Assembly: GCA_002419145.1 (NCBI GenBank) | Contig: DIFN01000062.1 | Location: 382-54,886 of the forward strand | Source of the DNA: Mageeibacillus sp. UBA5747 | Lineage (GTDB): Bacteria; Bacillota; Clostridia; Saccharofermentanales; UBA5734 | Length of the DNA stretch: 54,505 bases | Direction: 5' to 3' | Shown here: one piece after another, positions 17,751 to 25,021 of the stretch | Layout of the letters: every line of letters starts with the position of its first letter | How positions within the stretch are numbered: position 1 is the first letter of the stretch | The notes under the pieces: generated by a model | Seen by the model: the letters and a program-made list of their open reading frames with translations, nothing else | Told to the model about the DNA's origin: nothing | Database searches by the model: none | Made by a program: the position numbers and the translations under genes

Positions 17751-19250
17751 ATGGAAGACAAGAAGCATAAACCAGCAACAACCCCAGCCACCGAACCGGG
17801 GCAGGGAAGCACATCCGATGCCACCGGCAAAAAATCCGGAAAGCGCAAGACTATCCTGATCATCATCCTGGCCGTGCTGGTCCTGGCCGGAGGCGGATTC
17901 GGTTTCTACTGGCTGGACAATTCCAGTCGCTATTTCCAGACCGACAACGCCAAGATTACGGCCAAAATGTACACCATCACCCCGGTAACTTCTGGCAAAT
18001 TGCTGGAATGGACCGTCAGCGATGGTGAAACAGTCACCAAGGACCAGAACCTGGGTCGCCAGGAAGTCCTGCCGTACCTCGTTTCCCCGATCAATGGCAC
18101 GGTCGTCAAAAACAACGGCACCGCTGGCCAGATTGTTTCCCCAGCCACCCAGCTGGCTGTGATCGCCGATACGGACCACCCCTACGTCGGCGTCAACATT
18201 GAGGAAACCGACATCACAAAAATCCAGGTTGGGCAGACCGTCGATGTCTGGATCGATGCCTATGGCAAAAAACTGTTCAAGGGTGTCGTCTCGGAAATCG
18301 ACCTGGCCACCCAGCAATACTTCTCCGGCGCTTCCAGCTTCAGCACCAGCGGCACCTACACCAAAGTCACTCAGCTGATCCCTGTCAAGGTTTTGATCGA
18401 AAATCCCGACCGTTTGCCAATGGCCTTCGGCATGAACGCCACCGTGCGCGTTCACCTTAAAGATCCCCTGACCTCGGTCACTGCCCAGCCCGGGACGGCA
18501 GCACCCGACACAGACAGTGCTGCAGCACCTGAGCCAACTGCCTCCTATACCAGCTCCATCGAAGCCAATGACCAGATCAGCGTCCTGCCAGATGTGAGCG
18601 GCAAGGTCACCTCTGTCCATTTCAAAGTCGGCCAGACTGTCAAAGCGGGCGACGCCCTGTTTGAAATCGACTCATCCGATCTTGCCCTGCAGGTCAAGCA
18701 GGCCACCGCCGGCCTGGCACCGTTATCCGTTGCCAGCAAGGAAGCGACCGCCAATTACAACCGGATGCAGAAGCTCTTTGCCGGTGGCGCCATTTCCGCC
18801 GTTGAGCGCGACGCAGCCAAGGCCAAGGCTGATTCAGCGGCCGCCCAGCTGGAAAGCAACCAGGCTGCCCTCGACCTGCTGCAGAAAAAGCTTGACAGCT
18901 GCACGGTCAAGGCCCCGATGGCCGGCCAGGTTGCCACCAAACTGATTGCCACCGGCAGCCTGGCTTCACCCCAGGCCCCAGCTCTGACCCTGGTTGACAT
19001 TTCCCACGTCATCGTCCGCATCGGTGTCACCGAAAATGACATCACTAAAGTCAAGCTCGGGGATACCGCCCAGGTCCGCGTCCAAGCAGTCAACAAAACT
19101 CTGGCTGGCCAGGTCAACAGCATCTCCCCTGTCTGCGACACCAAGACCGGCCTGTTCCCGGTTGAAATCACCCTCAGCAACCCGGACGGCCTTATCAAGC
19201 CCGGCATGAAAGCAGACGTTTCTTTCCAGGAGGCGATGAGCCATGGCTGA
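17751..19250 (+). CDS. Double HlyD/EmrA-type efflux adaptor
   Basis: This 499-residue protein has a Lys/Thr-rich N-terminus and one membrane segment (about residues 35-54), then two adaptor units in tandem. The first (about 60-240) is EmrA-like, opening with YFQTDNAKIT, with lipoyl and beta-barrel parts but no coiled coil. An Ala/Pro/Thr-rich linker follows. The second (about 265-495) has a lipoyl half, an Ala-rich helical hairpin (about 310-385) and the closing lipoyl and barrel segments. Single-unit adaptors are the norm, so this looks like a fusion or duplication. It should link the ABC exporter to the TolC-like protein. It overlaps the next gene by 8 bases. Confidence 0.85.
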   Translation: MEDKKHKPATTPATEPGQGSTSDATGKKSGKRKTILIIILAVLVLAGGGFGFYWLDNSSRYFQTDNAKITAKMYTITPVTSGKLLEWTVSDGETVTKDQNLGRQEVLPYLVSPINGTVVKNNGTAGQIVSPATQLAVIADTDHPYVGVNIEETDITKIQVGQTVDVWIDAYGKKLFKGVVSEIDLATQQYFSGASSFSTSGTYTKVTQLIPVKVLIENPDRLPMAFGMNATVRVHLKDPLTSVTAQPGTAAPDTDSAAAPEPTASYTSSIEANDQISVLPDVSGKVTSVHFKVGQTVKAGDALFEIDSSDLALQVKQATAGLAPLSVASKEATANYNRMQKLFAGGAISAVERDAAKAKADSAAAQLESNQAALDLLQKKLDSCTVKAPMAGQVATKLIATGSLASPQAPALTLVDISHVIVRIGVTENDITKVKLGDTAQVRVQAVNKTLAGQVNSISPVCDTKTGLFPVEITLSNPDGLIKPGMKADVSFQEAMSHG

Positions 19251-19893
19251 GCAAGTCCCCTTCGTCGTCACGATCAGCCGCCAGATGGGCAGCGGCGGCG
19301 CCGAAATCGGCCAGATGCTGGCCAAACGCCTGGACTGGGCCTGCCTCGATCGTGAAATTGTCACCCGGGCGGCCGAAATTCTGGCTGTGCCCGCGGAAAC
19401 CCTCAGTCAACGGGAGGAGTCGGTGCCGAAATTCTGGCAAACGTTAACCAGACTGGGCAGCTACATCAGCCGCGATGCCTACATTCCGCCCCAGGCTGCC
19501 TATTCACCCACCCAGAAGGAGCTTTTCGCCGCCCAGAGCGAGGTGATCCGCAACGCCGCCCGCGACCGCTCACTGGTGATCATCGGCCGCTGCGGCGCCA
19601 GTGTCCTCGCCGGCCGGCCCAACGTGCTCAGCGTTTTCCTCCACGCCGATCTGGCCTTCCGGGCCCGTCGGGTCAGCGACCTGTATCACGTTGCAGAACC
19701 AACCGCTCTCAAAATGATCAGCCAGAGTGACAGCAACCGCGCCGCTTATCACCAGACCTTTGCCGGCGAAAACTGGACCGATGCGACCCGCTACGACCTG
19801 ACAATTCACACCGGCCACTGCGGCCTGGACCAGGCCGTTGAACTGATTCTCGCCCAAGTCCGGCACAGCGGAGCGAAAGTGAGGGAAGACTGA
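19243..19893 (+). CDS. Cytidylate kinase-like family protein
   Basis: This 216-residue protein belongs to the cytidylate-kinase-like family (Cytidylate_kin2). A P-loop-like ISRQMGSGGAEIG lies near residues 11-23, and there is a mid-protein IIGRCGASVLAG segment. The P-loop departs from GxxGxGK(S/T), so nucleoside kinase activity is doubtful. A true cmk is present at 45516. It starts inside the adaptor gene and its stop overlaps tolC as TGATG, so it belongs to the efflux operon. Its role there is unknown. Confidence 0.82.
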   Translation: MAEQVPFVVTISRQMGSGGAEIGQMLAKRLDWACLDREIVTRAAEILAVPAETLSQREESVPKFWQTLTRLGSYISRDAYIPPQAAYSPTQKELFAAQSEVIRNAARDRSLVIIGRCGASVLAGRPNVLSVFLHADLAFRARRVSDLYHVAEPTALKMISQSDSNRAAYHQTFAGENWTDATRYDLTIHTGHCGLDQAVELILAQVRHSGAKVRED

Positions 19894-21173
19894 TGAGCCA
19901 TCGATTGGAAAAAATGAATGGGCCTGATGCACAACTATCAAAATCACACCTGCAGCCCAGGCAGAGCCTGTTCAAAAGACCATTTAAATTGAAAAGAGCA
20001 TTGCGTTCCGCGCTTGTTGCAGTGATCGTCGTCGCCCTCGGCGGCATGGGTCTGGTCAAAGCCCAGGACCTGCCCCAAAGCTGGACCAGCCAACCCAAAG
20101 CTGCCGCCAGCAACCAGGGCTACTTGCCGCCAGACATGCAGCTGGAAGGCGCCGAAGTCCCCATCACTCTGGACCAGGCCATTCAGCTGGCGACCAGCCA
20201 GGGCACTCTGGCCGAGACCGCCTCAATCAACCGCGACATGGGCAAAGCCAAGGCAGACCTCTATCACCAGACTGCAGAAGCGCTTGATGCTGACAACTCA
20301 ACAGCCAGCGAAGATGCCAGGAAACTTGCAGACCTGACCGCAGATTTTGCCGCCGACCAGTCCGACCGCAATTTCACCGCCGAGATCAACGCCTTAAAGC
20401 GCGACACGGTGAAAAAATACTACGAAACGGTGCAAGCCCGCGATGCCGTCAAGCTCAGTCTCGACAACCTCGCGGCCCAGGAAACCGTCGCCAAAAACAT
20501 CCAACAAAAATATGACCAGGGACTATTGACCAAGCTCGACCTGCTCAAAGCCCAGTCTGGAGTCGACCAGGCCAAAGCCGATCTCATGGCTGCCCAGAAT
20601 GGCCATATCCTGTCCGTCATGGCTCTCAATCGCGCCCTCGGCTATCCGCTGCTGCAAAACACACTGCCGACGGACGCTCTGACTGTCAATGAGCCCAGCT
20701 TCCCGTCCCTGAGCGATACCCTGAATGCCGCCAAAAATTACCGCAATGAGATCCACGGTGTCAATTTCGCCAGACAGGCCGCCAAGTACAGCCTCTACGA
20801 TGCCGAGGAAGTCTACGGCGATGACTCACCCCAGGCCCAAAAAGCCGAGGCCGCCCTCGACGCCGCCAAAAAAGCCGCTGCCGACATGCCCGACCAAATC
20901 GAAATGGACGTCCGCAGCAAGTTCTTGCAGGTCAAATCCGCCGAGGCCAGCACCATCGCTGCCGAAGAAGCCTTGCAGAAAGCAACGGAAGCCGCCCGCG
21001 TCGCCAAACTCTCCTTTGACAACGGCTTGCTCACCGCCAGCGACCTGCAAATGGCCCAACTTGGCACCTACCAGGCTGCTCTCCAATACTCGAAAACCCT
21101 CCTTGCTTTTAAGCTGGCAATCAAAGATTATGAACTCTCTTATACGGAAGGAACGTATCTGGTCAGCTTCTAA
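19893..21173 (+). CDS. TolC-like family protein
   Basis: This 426-residue protein has an N-terminal signal or anchor segment (about residues 35-58) after a basic stretch. Two TolC-type repeats of long helices follow; LLTKLDLLKAQSGVDQAKADL and GLLTASDLQMAQLGTYQAALQ-like segments mark each repeat. The places where TolC inserts its outer-membrane beta strands are filled by Ala/Asp-rich, helix-prone sequence. It may therefore be an alpha-helical tube or periplasmic-side partner rather than an outer-membrane channel. GAGGGAA precedes ATG 19893; ATG 19914 is an alternative. It closes the operon and converges with the macro-domain gene, overlapping it by 4 bases. Confidence 0.8.
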   Translation: MSHRLEKMNGPDAQLSKSHLQPRQSLFKRPFKLKRALRSALVAVIVVALGGMGLVKAQDLPQSWTSQPKAAASNQGYLPPDMQLEGAEVPITLDQAIQLATSQGTLAETASINRDMGKAKADLYHQTAEALDADNSTASEDARKLADLTADFAADQSDRNFTAEINALKRDTVKKYYETVQARDAVKLSLDNLAAQETVAKNIQQKYDQGLLTKLDLLKAQSGVDQAKADLMAAQNGHILSVMALNRALGYPLLQNTLPTDALTVNEPSFPSLSDTLNAAKNYRNEIHGVNFARQAAKYSLYDAEEVYGDDSPQAQKAEAALDAAKKAAADMPDQIEMDVRSKFLQVKSAEASTIAAEEALQKATEAARVAKLSFDNGLLTASDLQMAQLGTYQAALQYSKTLLAFKLAIKDYELSYTEGTYLVSF

Positions 21174-21706
21174 CGCTTCTCACCTGGTTTGGGCGGCTGC
21201 TGAGCAGCCCCCCCGATTTCGCTGCGGTCGTGCAGCAGGGTGTCCTGGTCGAAAATGGCCAGATAGACGGCCAGGTCATGGTCTTGGAGAAAGGCTTTGA
21301 TCGTATCGGTCGCAATTTGGAGTGCCTGGTCTTTGGGATAGCCGTAAATCCCGCTTGAAATCAGCGGAAAGGCGATGCTTTCACACGCCTGCTCGACCGC
21401 GCGCAGCAGACTGTTGCGGTAGCAGGCGGAGAGTTGTGACGCCTCGCCGTGCTGGCCATCATGGTAAACCGGGCCAGCTGTGTGGATGATAAATCTGGCT
21501 GGCAGGCGAAAGCCTGGGGTGAGCACGGCTTCACCCGTTTTTATCGGAGCCAGCTTGGCACAGGCTGCCTGCAGCTCAGCCGGTCCAGCAGCCCGGAAAA
21601 TGGCGCCACAGACGCCGCCACCCATCTGAAGCCCAGTATTGGCGGCATTGACGATGGCATCGACTGGCATCCGGGTGATATCCTGGCGAACGATTGTGAA
21701 AGGCAT
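21170..21706 (-). CDS. Macro domain protein (ADP-ribose deacylase type)
   Basis: This 178-residue protein is a single macro domain. VDAIVNAANTGLQMGGGVCGAIF near the N-terminus and ISSGIYGYPKDQA later are the ADP-ribose-binding loops of the YmdB/O-acetyl-ADP-ribose deacetylase group. It probably removes acetyl or ADP-ribosyl groups from ADP-ribose derivatives in the cytosol. A Pro/Lys-rich tail follows residue 165. It overlaps tolC tail to tail. A hairpin (21195-21200 with 21204-21209) lies inside its 3' end. Confidence 0.9.
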   Translation of the reverse strand: MPFTIVRQDITRMPVDAIVNAANTGLQMGGGVCGAIFRAAGPAELQAACAKLAPIKTGEAVLTPGFRLPARFIIHTAGPVYHDGQHGEASQLSACYRNSLLRAVEQACESIAFPLISSGIYGYPKDQALQIATDTIKAFLQDHDLAVYLAIFDQDTLLHDRSEIGGAAQQPPKPGEKR

Positions 21707-21763
21707 CGAGTCACCTCCATGACCGCTGGTATCTGGCAGGCGCGGTCTTGATTGGGTGTGGTT

Positions 21764-22192
21764 CTACTTGACCTGGTAAAAAAGCTCGACTTCGCAGGTG
21801 TGTTTTTGCCGCTTGCCACCAGAGATCAGGCGGACGATGGCAAAACCGGACAGGGAATGGAAGTGCCTGGTATCTTCGAAACTACTGGCATCATGCTGGG
21901 AGGCTGGTTCTTTCACAGTCAGCTGGTCCACCAATGCCTGCGGGACTGCGCCGACCAGCTTGCCTGCAGCTGTGAAAACCTCAAGGACTGGCCGACCGCG
22001 GCTGCTGCCCTGAATGATTTTCAACCGGTCGCCTTCCTGAAGCTGGGCCAGAATGTGCTGGCTATCATCATGGGCCGTGTTGACAAGGGTCGTAGTTACA
22101 CTTTTGTATTGGCTAAAATTGGTCAGGACCAAACTCTGGTTAGCCTTGCGTTGCAATTCTGAATCGGACATCAGAAGGTCGTAATAACTCAT
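21764..22192 (-). CDS. Small protein of unknown function
   Basis: This 142-residue frame is not recognised with confidence. The start at 22192 has AGAGGTG 6 bases upstream; an ATG at 22225 has none. A central GDRLKIIQGSS...VFTAAGKLVGAVPQ stretch has the look of a small beta domain and faintly recalls HIRAN domains. The C-terminal half is charged and ends in a strand-rich segment. There is no signal peptide or membrane segment. A minus-strand TATAAT (complement of 22227-22232) lies upstream. It may be co-transcribed with the macro-domain gene 57 bases downstream. Confidence 0.55.
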   Translation of the reverse strand: MSYYDLLMSDSELQRKANQSLVLTNFSQYKSVTTTLVNTAHDDSQHILAQLQEGDRLKIIQGSSRGRPVLEVFTAAGKLVGAVPQALVDQLTVKEPASQHDASSFEDTRHFHSLSGFAIVRLISGGKRQKHTCEVELFYQVK

Positions 22193-22316
22193 AGGCACCT
22201 CTGGCTGGATAGATATCGTTTTCATTATTATAGCCTGTAAGCCTGCCTGAGAAAAAGCATTGACAAATCAGATCACCCCCCGACTTGTACATGCGCTTTC
22301 TGGTAGCCATGGACAC

Positions 22317-22344
22317 TTGCAAAAGAGAACAAATGTTCTATAAT
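22317..22344 (+). promoter_or_regulatory. Promoter of the small gene at 22382
   Basis: TTGCAA at 22317-22322 and TATAAT at 22339-22344 are spaced by 16 bp. The start codon lies 37 bases downstream. The gene is thus monocistronic from its own promoter. Confidence 0.65.
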
Positions 22345-22381
22345 CAATCTCACAAGTCTGACTCTAAGGCAGGTGAGCGAT

Positions 22382-22609
22382 GTGGAACGGATTTTGGTCA
22401 AGGTCATTGTCGAGGCGTACGAGGGTCAGATCAGGCCACTGGAGGTGATCGCCCAGGACCAGCGGATTGCGGTCAAACGGATCCTTTCTGTCCAGCCGAT
22501 CAAGTCCAGAAAAGACTACGACGAGGAGAACGGCATGCGCTTTGTCATCCGCTCCGACCATCGCGATTTCGTCCTGGTCTACGACCAGCGCTGGTGGGTC
22601 GAGCTCTGA
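22382..22609 (+). CDS. Small conserved-looking protein of unknown function
   Basis: This 75-residue protein starts at GTG 22382 with AGGTG 6 bases upstream; GTG 22373 would add three residues but has a poorly placed ribosome site. It is compact and strand-rich, with VKVIVEAYEGQIRPLEVIAQDQR and an aromatic end, YDQRWWVEL. That pattern suggests a small beta-barrel or SH3-like fold. No catalytic motif, signal or membrane segment is seen. It has a good promoter and sits beside a gene-poor region. I do not recognise the family. Confidence 0.6.
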   Translation: MERILVKVIVEAYEGQIRPLEVIAQDQRIAVKRILSVQPIKSRKDYDEENGMRFVIRSDHRDFVLVYDQRWWVEL

Positions 22610-22928
22610 GGAGAGAGGGCATGATGGTGTCGCCCGGGTGTGGCGCTTGTCAGGTGCCTGCATAGTTGCAGCATACTACGCTATATTGCTTGATCTCCAC
22701 TGCCAGCTTCGTGTTCAGTGACTTAAACAGATCGACCTGTTTCCTTCGGCAGCTACATACGGCCCATACGCCCCACCTCTTGCCTGCCTTGACCATGCAG
22801 GCGCCATGCAGGCAGTTCTGAGCACTTTGACCTTTCACGGATTTTACAACATCCCCGAACTCTTGGCGGATAAGAGAACTCAATGGACGGCGAATGCAAA
22901 GCGATCCGGTGCCGGCTTAACCCAACAA

Positions 22929-23003
22929 AAAAATAGCCTGGAACTTTTGCCAGGTCATGATAAAGCCCTCGACTCGGAGCGCACCGGGCCGGGGGCTATT
23001 TTT
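22929..23003 (+). terminator. Long hairpin with T-run, terminator-like
   Basis: AAAAATAGCC (22929-22938) pairs perfectly with GGCTATTTTT (22994-23003). A CCTGG/CCAGG inner hairpin (22937-22941, 22950-22954) and a GC-rich loop lie between. A-run and T-run flanks make it usable in either direction. It could end transcripts from the gene at 22382 or form a structured RNA. Confidence 0.45.
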
Positions 23004-23022
23004 GCGTTAAATGTTAAACAAG

Positions 23023-23046
23023 GTATCCCCACCAGTATCCCCACCA
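23023..23046 (+). repeat. Perfect 12-bp tandem repeat, two copies
   Basis: GTATCCCCACCA occurs twice without a gap (23023-23034, 23035-23046). It lies just beyond the tRNA-Leu terminator. No protein explains it. Confidence 0.8.
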
Positions 23047-23053
23047 AAATAGT

Positions 23054-23087
23054 AAAGAAAAACCCCACAACCTCACAGGCTGTAGGG
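23054..23087 (-). terminator. Terminator of tRNA-Leu
   Basis: On the minus strand a 10-bp stem (23078-23087 with 23063-23072, two G-T pairs, loop of five) is followed by TTTTTCTTT. It begins 9 bases after the encoded CCA end of the tRNA. Confidence 0.85.
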
Positions 23088-23095
23088 TAAATCTC

Positions 23096-23178
23096 TGGTG
23101 CGGTCAATGGGACTTGAACCCATACGGTTGCCCATACGCCCCTCAAACGTACGCGTCTGCCAGTTCCGCCATGACCGC
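23096..23178 (-). tRNA. tRNA-Leu (GAG anticodon)
   Basis: The minus strand folds as an 83-base tRNA including an encoded CCA. The acceptor GCGGTCA pairs with TGACCGC. The anticodon stem TACGT/GCGTA holds a loop TTGAGGG, giving anticodon GAG. A longer variable arm, as in class II tRNA-Leu, precedes an ATGGG/CCCAT T-stem with a TTCAAGT loop. It reads CUC/CUU leucine codons. Confidence 0.93.
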
Positions 23179-23322
23179 GCTGATCTGGACTTTGCCGCCG
23201 CCAAACTTACATCTTGAATGCAACCAGCAGCGAGAGGGCTTGCCCTTCAGGCACATGCAATTATAAGCAGGCCCCCAGATCTTTGTCAACCACAATTTGA
23301 GCTGGCCCAAAACCGGGCGACT

Positions 23323-23355
23323 TGCCGAAATTGGGACGCCGTCCCAATTTCGGCA
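23323..23355 (+). repeat. Perfect 15-bp inverted repeat
   Basis: TGCCGAAATTGGGAC (23323-23337) and its exact complement (23341-23355) flank a 3-base GCC loop. No T-run follows on either side, so it is not a typical terminator. It resembles a dispersed palindromic element or an end of a small mobile element. Confidence 0.8.
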
Positions 23356-23437
23356 GTTTGCAAATACCATTCGCTCTTGCTATCATTTTCCAAGAAGATG
23401 ATTAGAAAATCACTCGAGCTGGAGATCGTAGCAGGTC

Positions 23438-23467
23438 AGGTCAGGGCAGATCAGGTCAGGGCAGATC
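23438..23467 (+). repeat. 15-bp tandem repeat, two copies
   Basis: AGGTCAGGGCAGATC is repeated twice exactly, and a further AGGTC precedes it at 23433-23437. It lies about 170 bases before the paaK-like gene. Confidence 0.8.
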
Positions 23468-23637
23468 AGATGACAGAATGATTTGGGAGGTCGACTGCAG
23501 CTCGAGAAGCGTCAGGACGGCGGGATGCCAGCTTTGAGCCTGGCCGGCTGCTTTGGATTCTTTCTGGATTTTTGGAAGGCTTGCGGGAAGTGGAATGAGT
23601 TTCGAATGTGCTCTTCCATCAATATGAGGTGTCGTGT

Positions 23638-24939
23638 ATGATCTGGAATCCTGCTGAGACTATGAATCGTTCGCAGATGGCAGCTTTGCAGCTTTCGAGG
23701 CTGCAAGAGACGGTGAGCCGAGCGTACAAACGGGTGGCGTTTTACCGGAACCGGATGGATGCGATCGGAATCAAGCCTTCTGATATCAAGTCATTAAAAG
23801 ATATTGAGAAGATCCCGTTCACGGTCAAGAATGATTTGCGCGACAATTACCCAACGGGGATGTTTGCCGAAAGCACGCGGGCGATTGTGCGCTATCACGC
23901 CTCGTCCGGCACGACAGGCAAACCGATTATCGTCGGTTACACCCGAAATGACATGGCGGTCTGGACGGATTGCTGCGCCCGCCTGGCAGCGGCAGCCGGG
24001 GTCACGGCGGACGATGTCTGCCAGGTCGCTTTTGGCTACGGCATGTTCACCGGTGGCTTTGGCCTCCACTACGGCCTCGAGCACCTCGGCGCCGCCGTTA
24101 TTCCGCATTCGAGCGGCAATTCTGAGCGCCAGCTGATGTTCATGCAAGACCTGGGTACGACTGTCCTGATCGCGACGCCGTCCTATGCCCTGCATCTATC
24201 CGAAGTCATGGCCGAGCAGGGGATCGCGCCGGAGAACCTCAAACTGCGCGTCGGTCTTTTCGGCGGCGAAGGCCATACTCCCGAGATGCGTCGTCTGATC
24301 GAGATGCGCCTGGGCATCACCGACACACAAAATTATGGCCTGACGGAAATCACCGGCCCCGGTGTTTCGTTTGAATGTCTGGCTTTCGAGGGCATGCATA
24401 TTAACGAGGACCATTTCTATCCGGAAATCATCGACCCTGTGACCGGAGAAACTCTGCCGGAAGGGGAAGAAGGGGAGCTCGTCCTGACGACCCTGTCCAA
24501 GGAAGGCATCCCGATGCTCCGCTACCGGACCAAAGACATCACACACCTCCATTACGAGCCGTGTTCCTGTGGCCGGACCCTGGTGCGCATGGACTTGGTC
24601 CGCGGACGTTCCGATGACATGATGATCATTCGCGGCGTCAATGTCTTTCCGTCCCAGATCGAGGCCGTTCTGATGACCATTCATGGTATCGGGCCGCATT
24701 ACCAGATCATCGTCACCACCGAGCATTTCATGGACCAGATCGAGGTTCAGGTCGAGCTCATCGATGCCTCGCGCCTCGAAAGCTACCGCGAACTCGAAGA
24801 ACTGACCACGGAAATCCGCCACAAGATCCGCACCGTCCTCCAGATCGATGTCAGGGTCAAGCTCTTGAGCCCTCAGACTCTCGAGCGCACCGCCGGTAAA
24901 GCCAAGCGCGTCATCGACCTGCGCACCAAAACTTTCTGA
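23638..24939 (+). CDS. paaK: Phenylacetate-CoA ligase family protein
   Basis: This 433-residue adenylate-forming enzyme joins CoA to arylacetates such as phenylacetate or indoleacetate, and can run in reverse. The AMP-binding loop YHASSGTTGKPIIVGYT is near residues 90-106. NYGLTEITGPG and a C-terminal domain from IRGVNVFPSQIE follow. The start is ATG 23638, with GAGGTG 6 bases upstream; the length is usual. The indolepyruvate oxidoreductase genes follow 82 bases later. It may convert the arylacetyl-CoA made by IorAB to free acid with ATP gain, which is inference from context. Confidence 0.9.
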   Translation: MIWNPAETMNRSQMAALQLSRLQETVSRAYKRVAFYRNRMDAIGIKPSDIKSLKDIEKIPFTVKNDLRDNYPTGMFAESTRAIVRYHASSGTTGKPIIVGYTRNDMAVWTDCCARLAAAAGVTADDVCQVAFGYGMFTGGFGLHYGLEHLGAAVIPHSSGNSERQLMFMQDLGTTVLIATPSYALHLSEVMAEQGIAPENLKLRVGLFGGEGHTPEMRRLIEMRLGITDTQNYGLTEITGPGVSFECLAFEGMHINEDHFYPEIIDPVTGETLPEGEEGELVLTTLSKEGIPMLRYRTKDITHLHYEPCSCGRTLVRMDLVRGRSDDMMIIRGVNVFPSQIEAVLMTIHGIGPHYQIIVTTEHFMDQIEVQVELIDASRLESYRELEELTTEIRHKIRTVLQIDVRVKLLSPQTLERTAGKAKRVIDLRTKTF

Positions 24940-25021
24940 ATCCCGACATCAGTCCGATTTCTGAGCCACGTCCCGACAGCGGACAAGACTTCCATACTAA
25001 CTCGAAAGGATCTCATTGATC

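Larger units (their letters stand above)
22610..23053 (+). other. Gene-poor stretch with possible insertion remnants
   Basis: No convincing gene is seen here. Open frames on both strands (22806-23090 plus, 22650-22883 minus) lack ribosome sites, domains and normal composition. The stretch holds a 19-base partial copy of the tRNA-Leu gene (22756-22774), a long hairpin (22929-23003) and a 12-bp tandem repeat (23023-23046). It may be a decayed element next to the tRNA. Confidence 0.5.
23179..23637 (+). other. Intergenic stretch with repeats
   Basis: No gene is supported here. It contains the tRNA-Leu upstream region, a perfect 15-bp inverted repeat (23323-23355) and a 15-bp tandem repeat (23438-23467). 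No clear promoter for the paaK-like gene was found in it. Confidence 0.5.

Noticed and set aside
21195..21209. Terminator for the efflux operon
   Set aside because: The hairpin has no T-run on the plus strand and lies within the macro-domain coding sequence.
22650..22883. 77-codon minus-strand open frame in the same stretch, considered as an integrase or transposase fragment
   Set aside because: No catalytic motif is visible, so calling a mobile-element gene would be a guess.
23023..23046. CRISPR array
   Set aside because: There are only two abutting 12-bp units without spacers, and no cas genes in the window.
22806..23090. 94-codon plus-strand open frame between the small gene and tRNA-Leu
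   Set aside because: It has no ribosome site or recognisable domain and runs through the long hairpin, the tandem repeat and the tRNA terminator.
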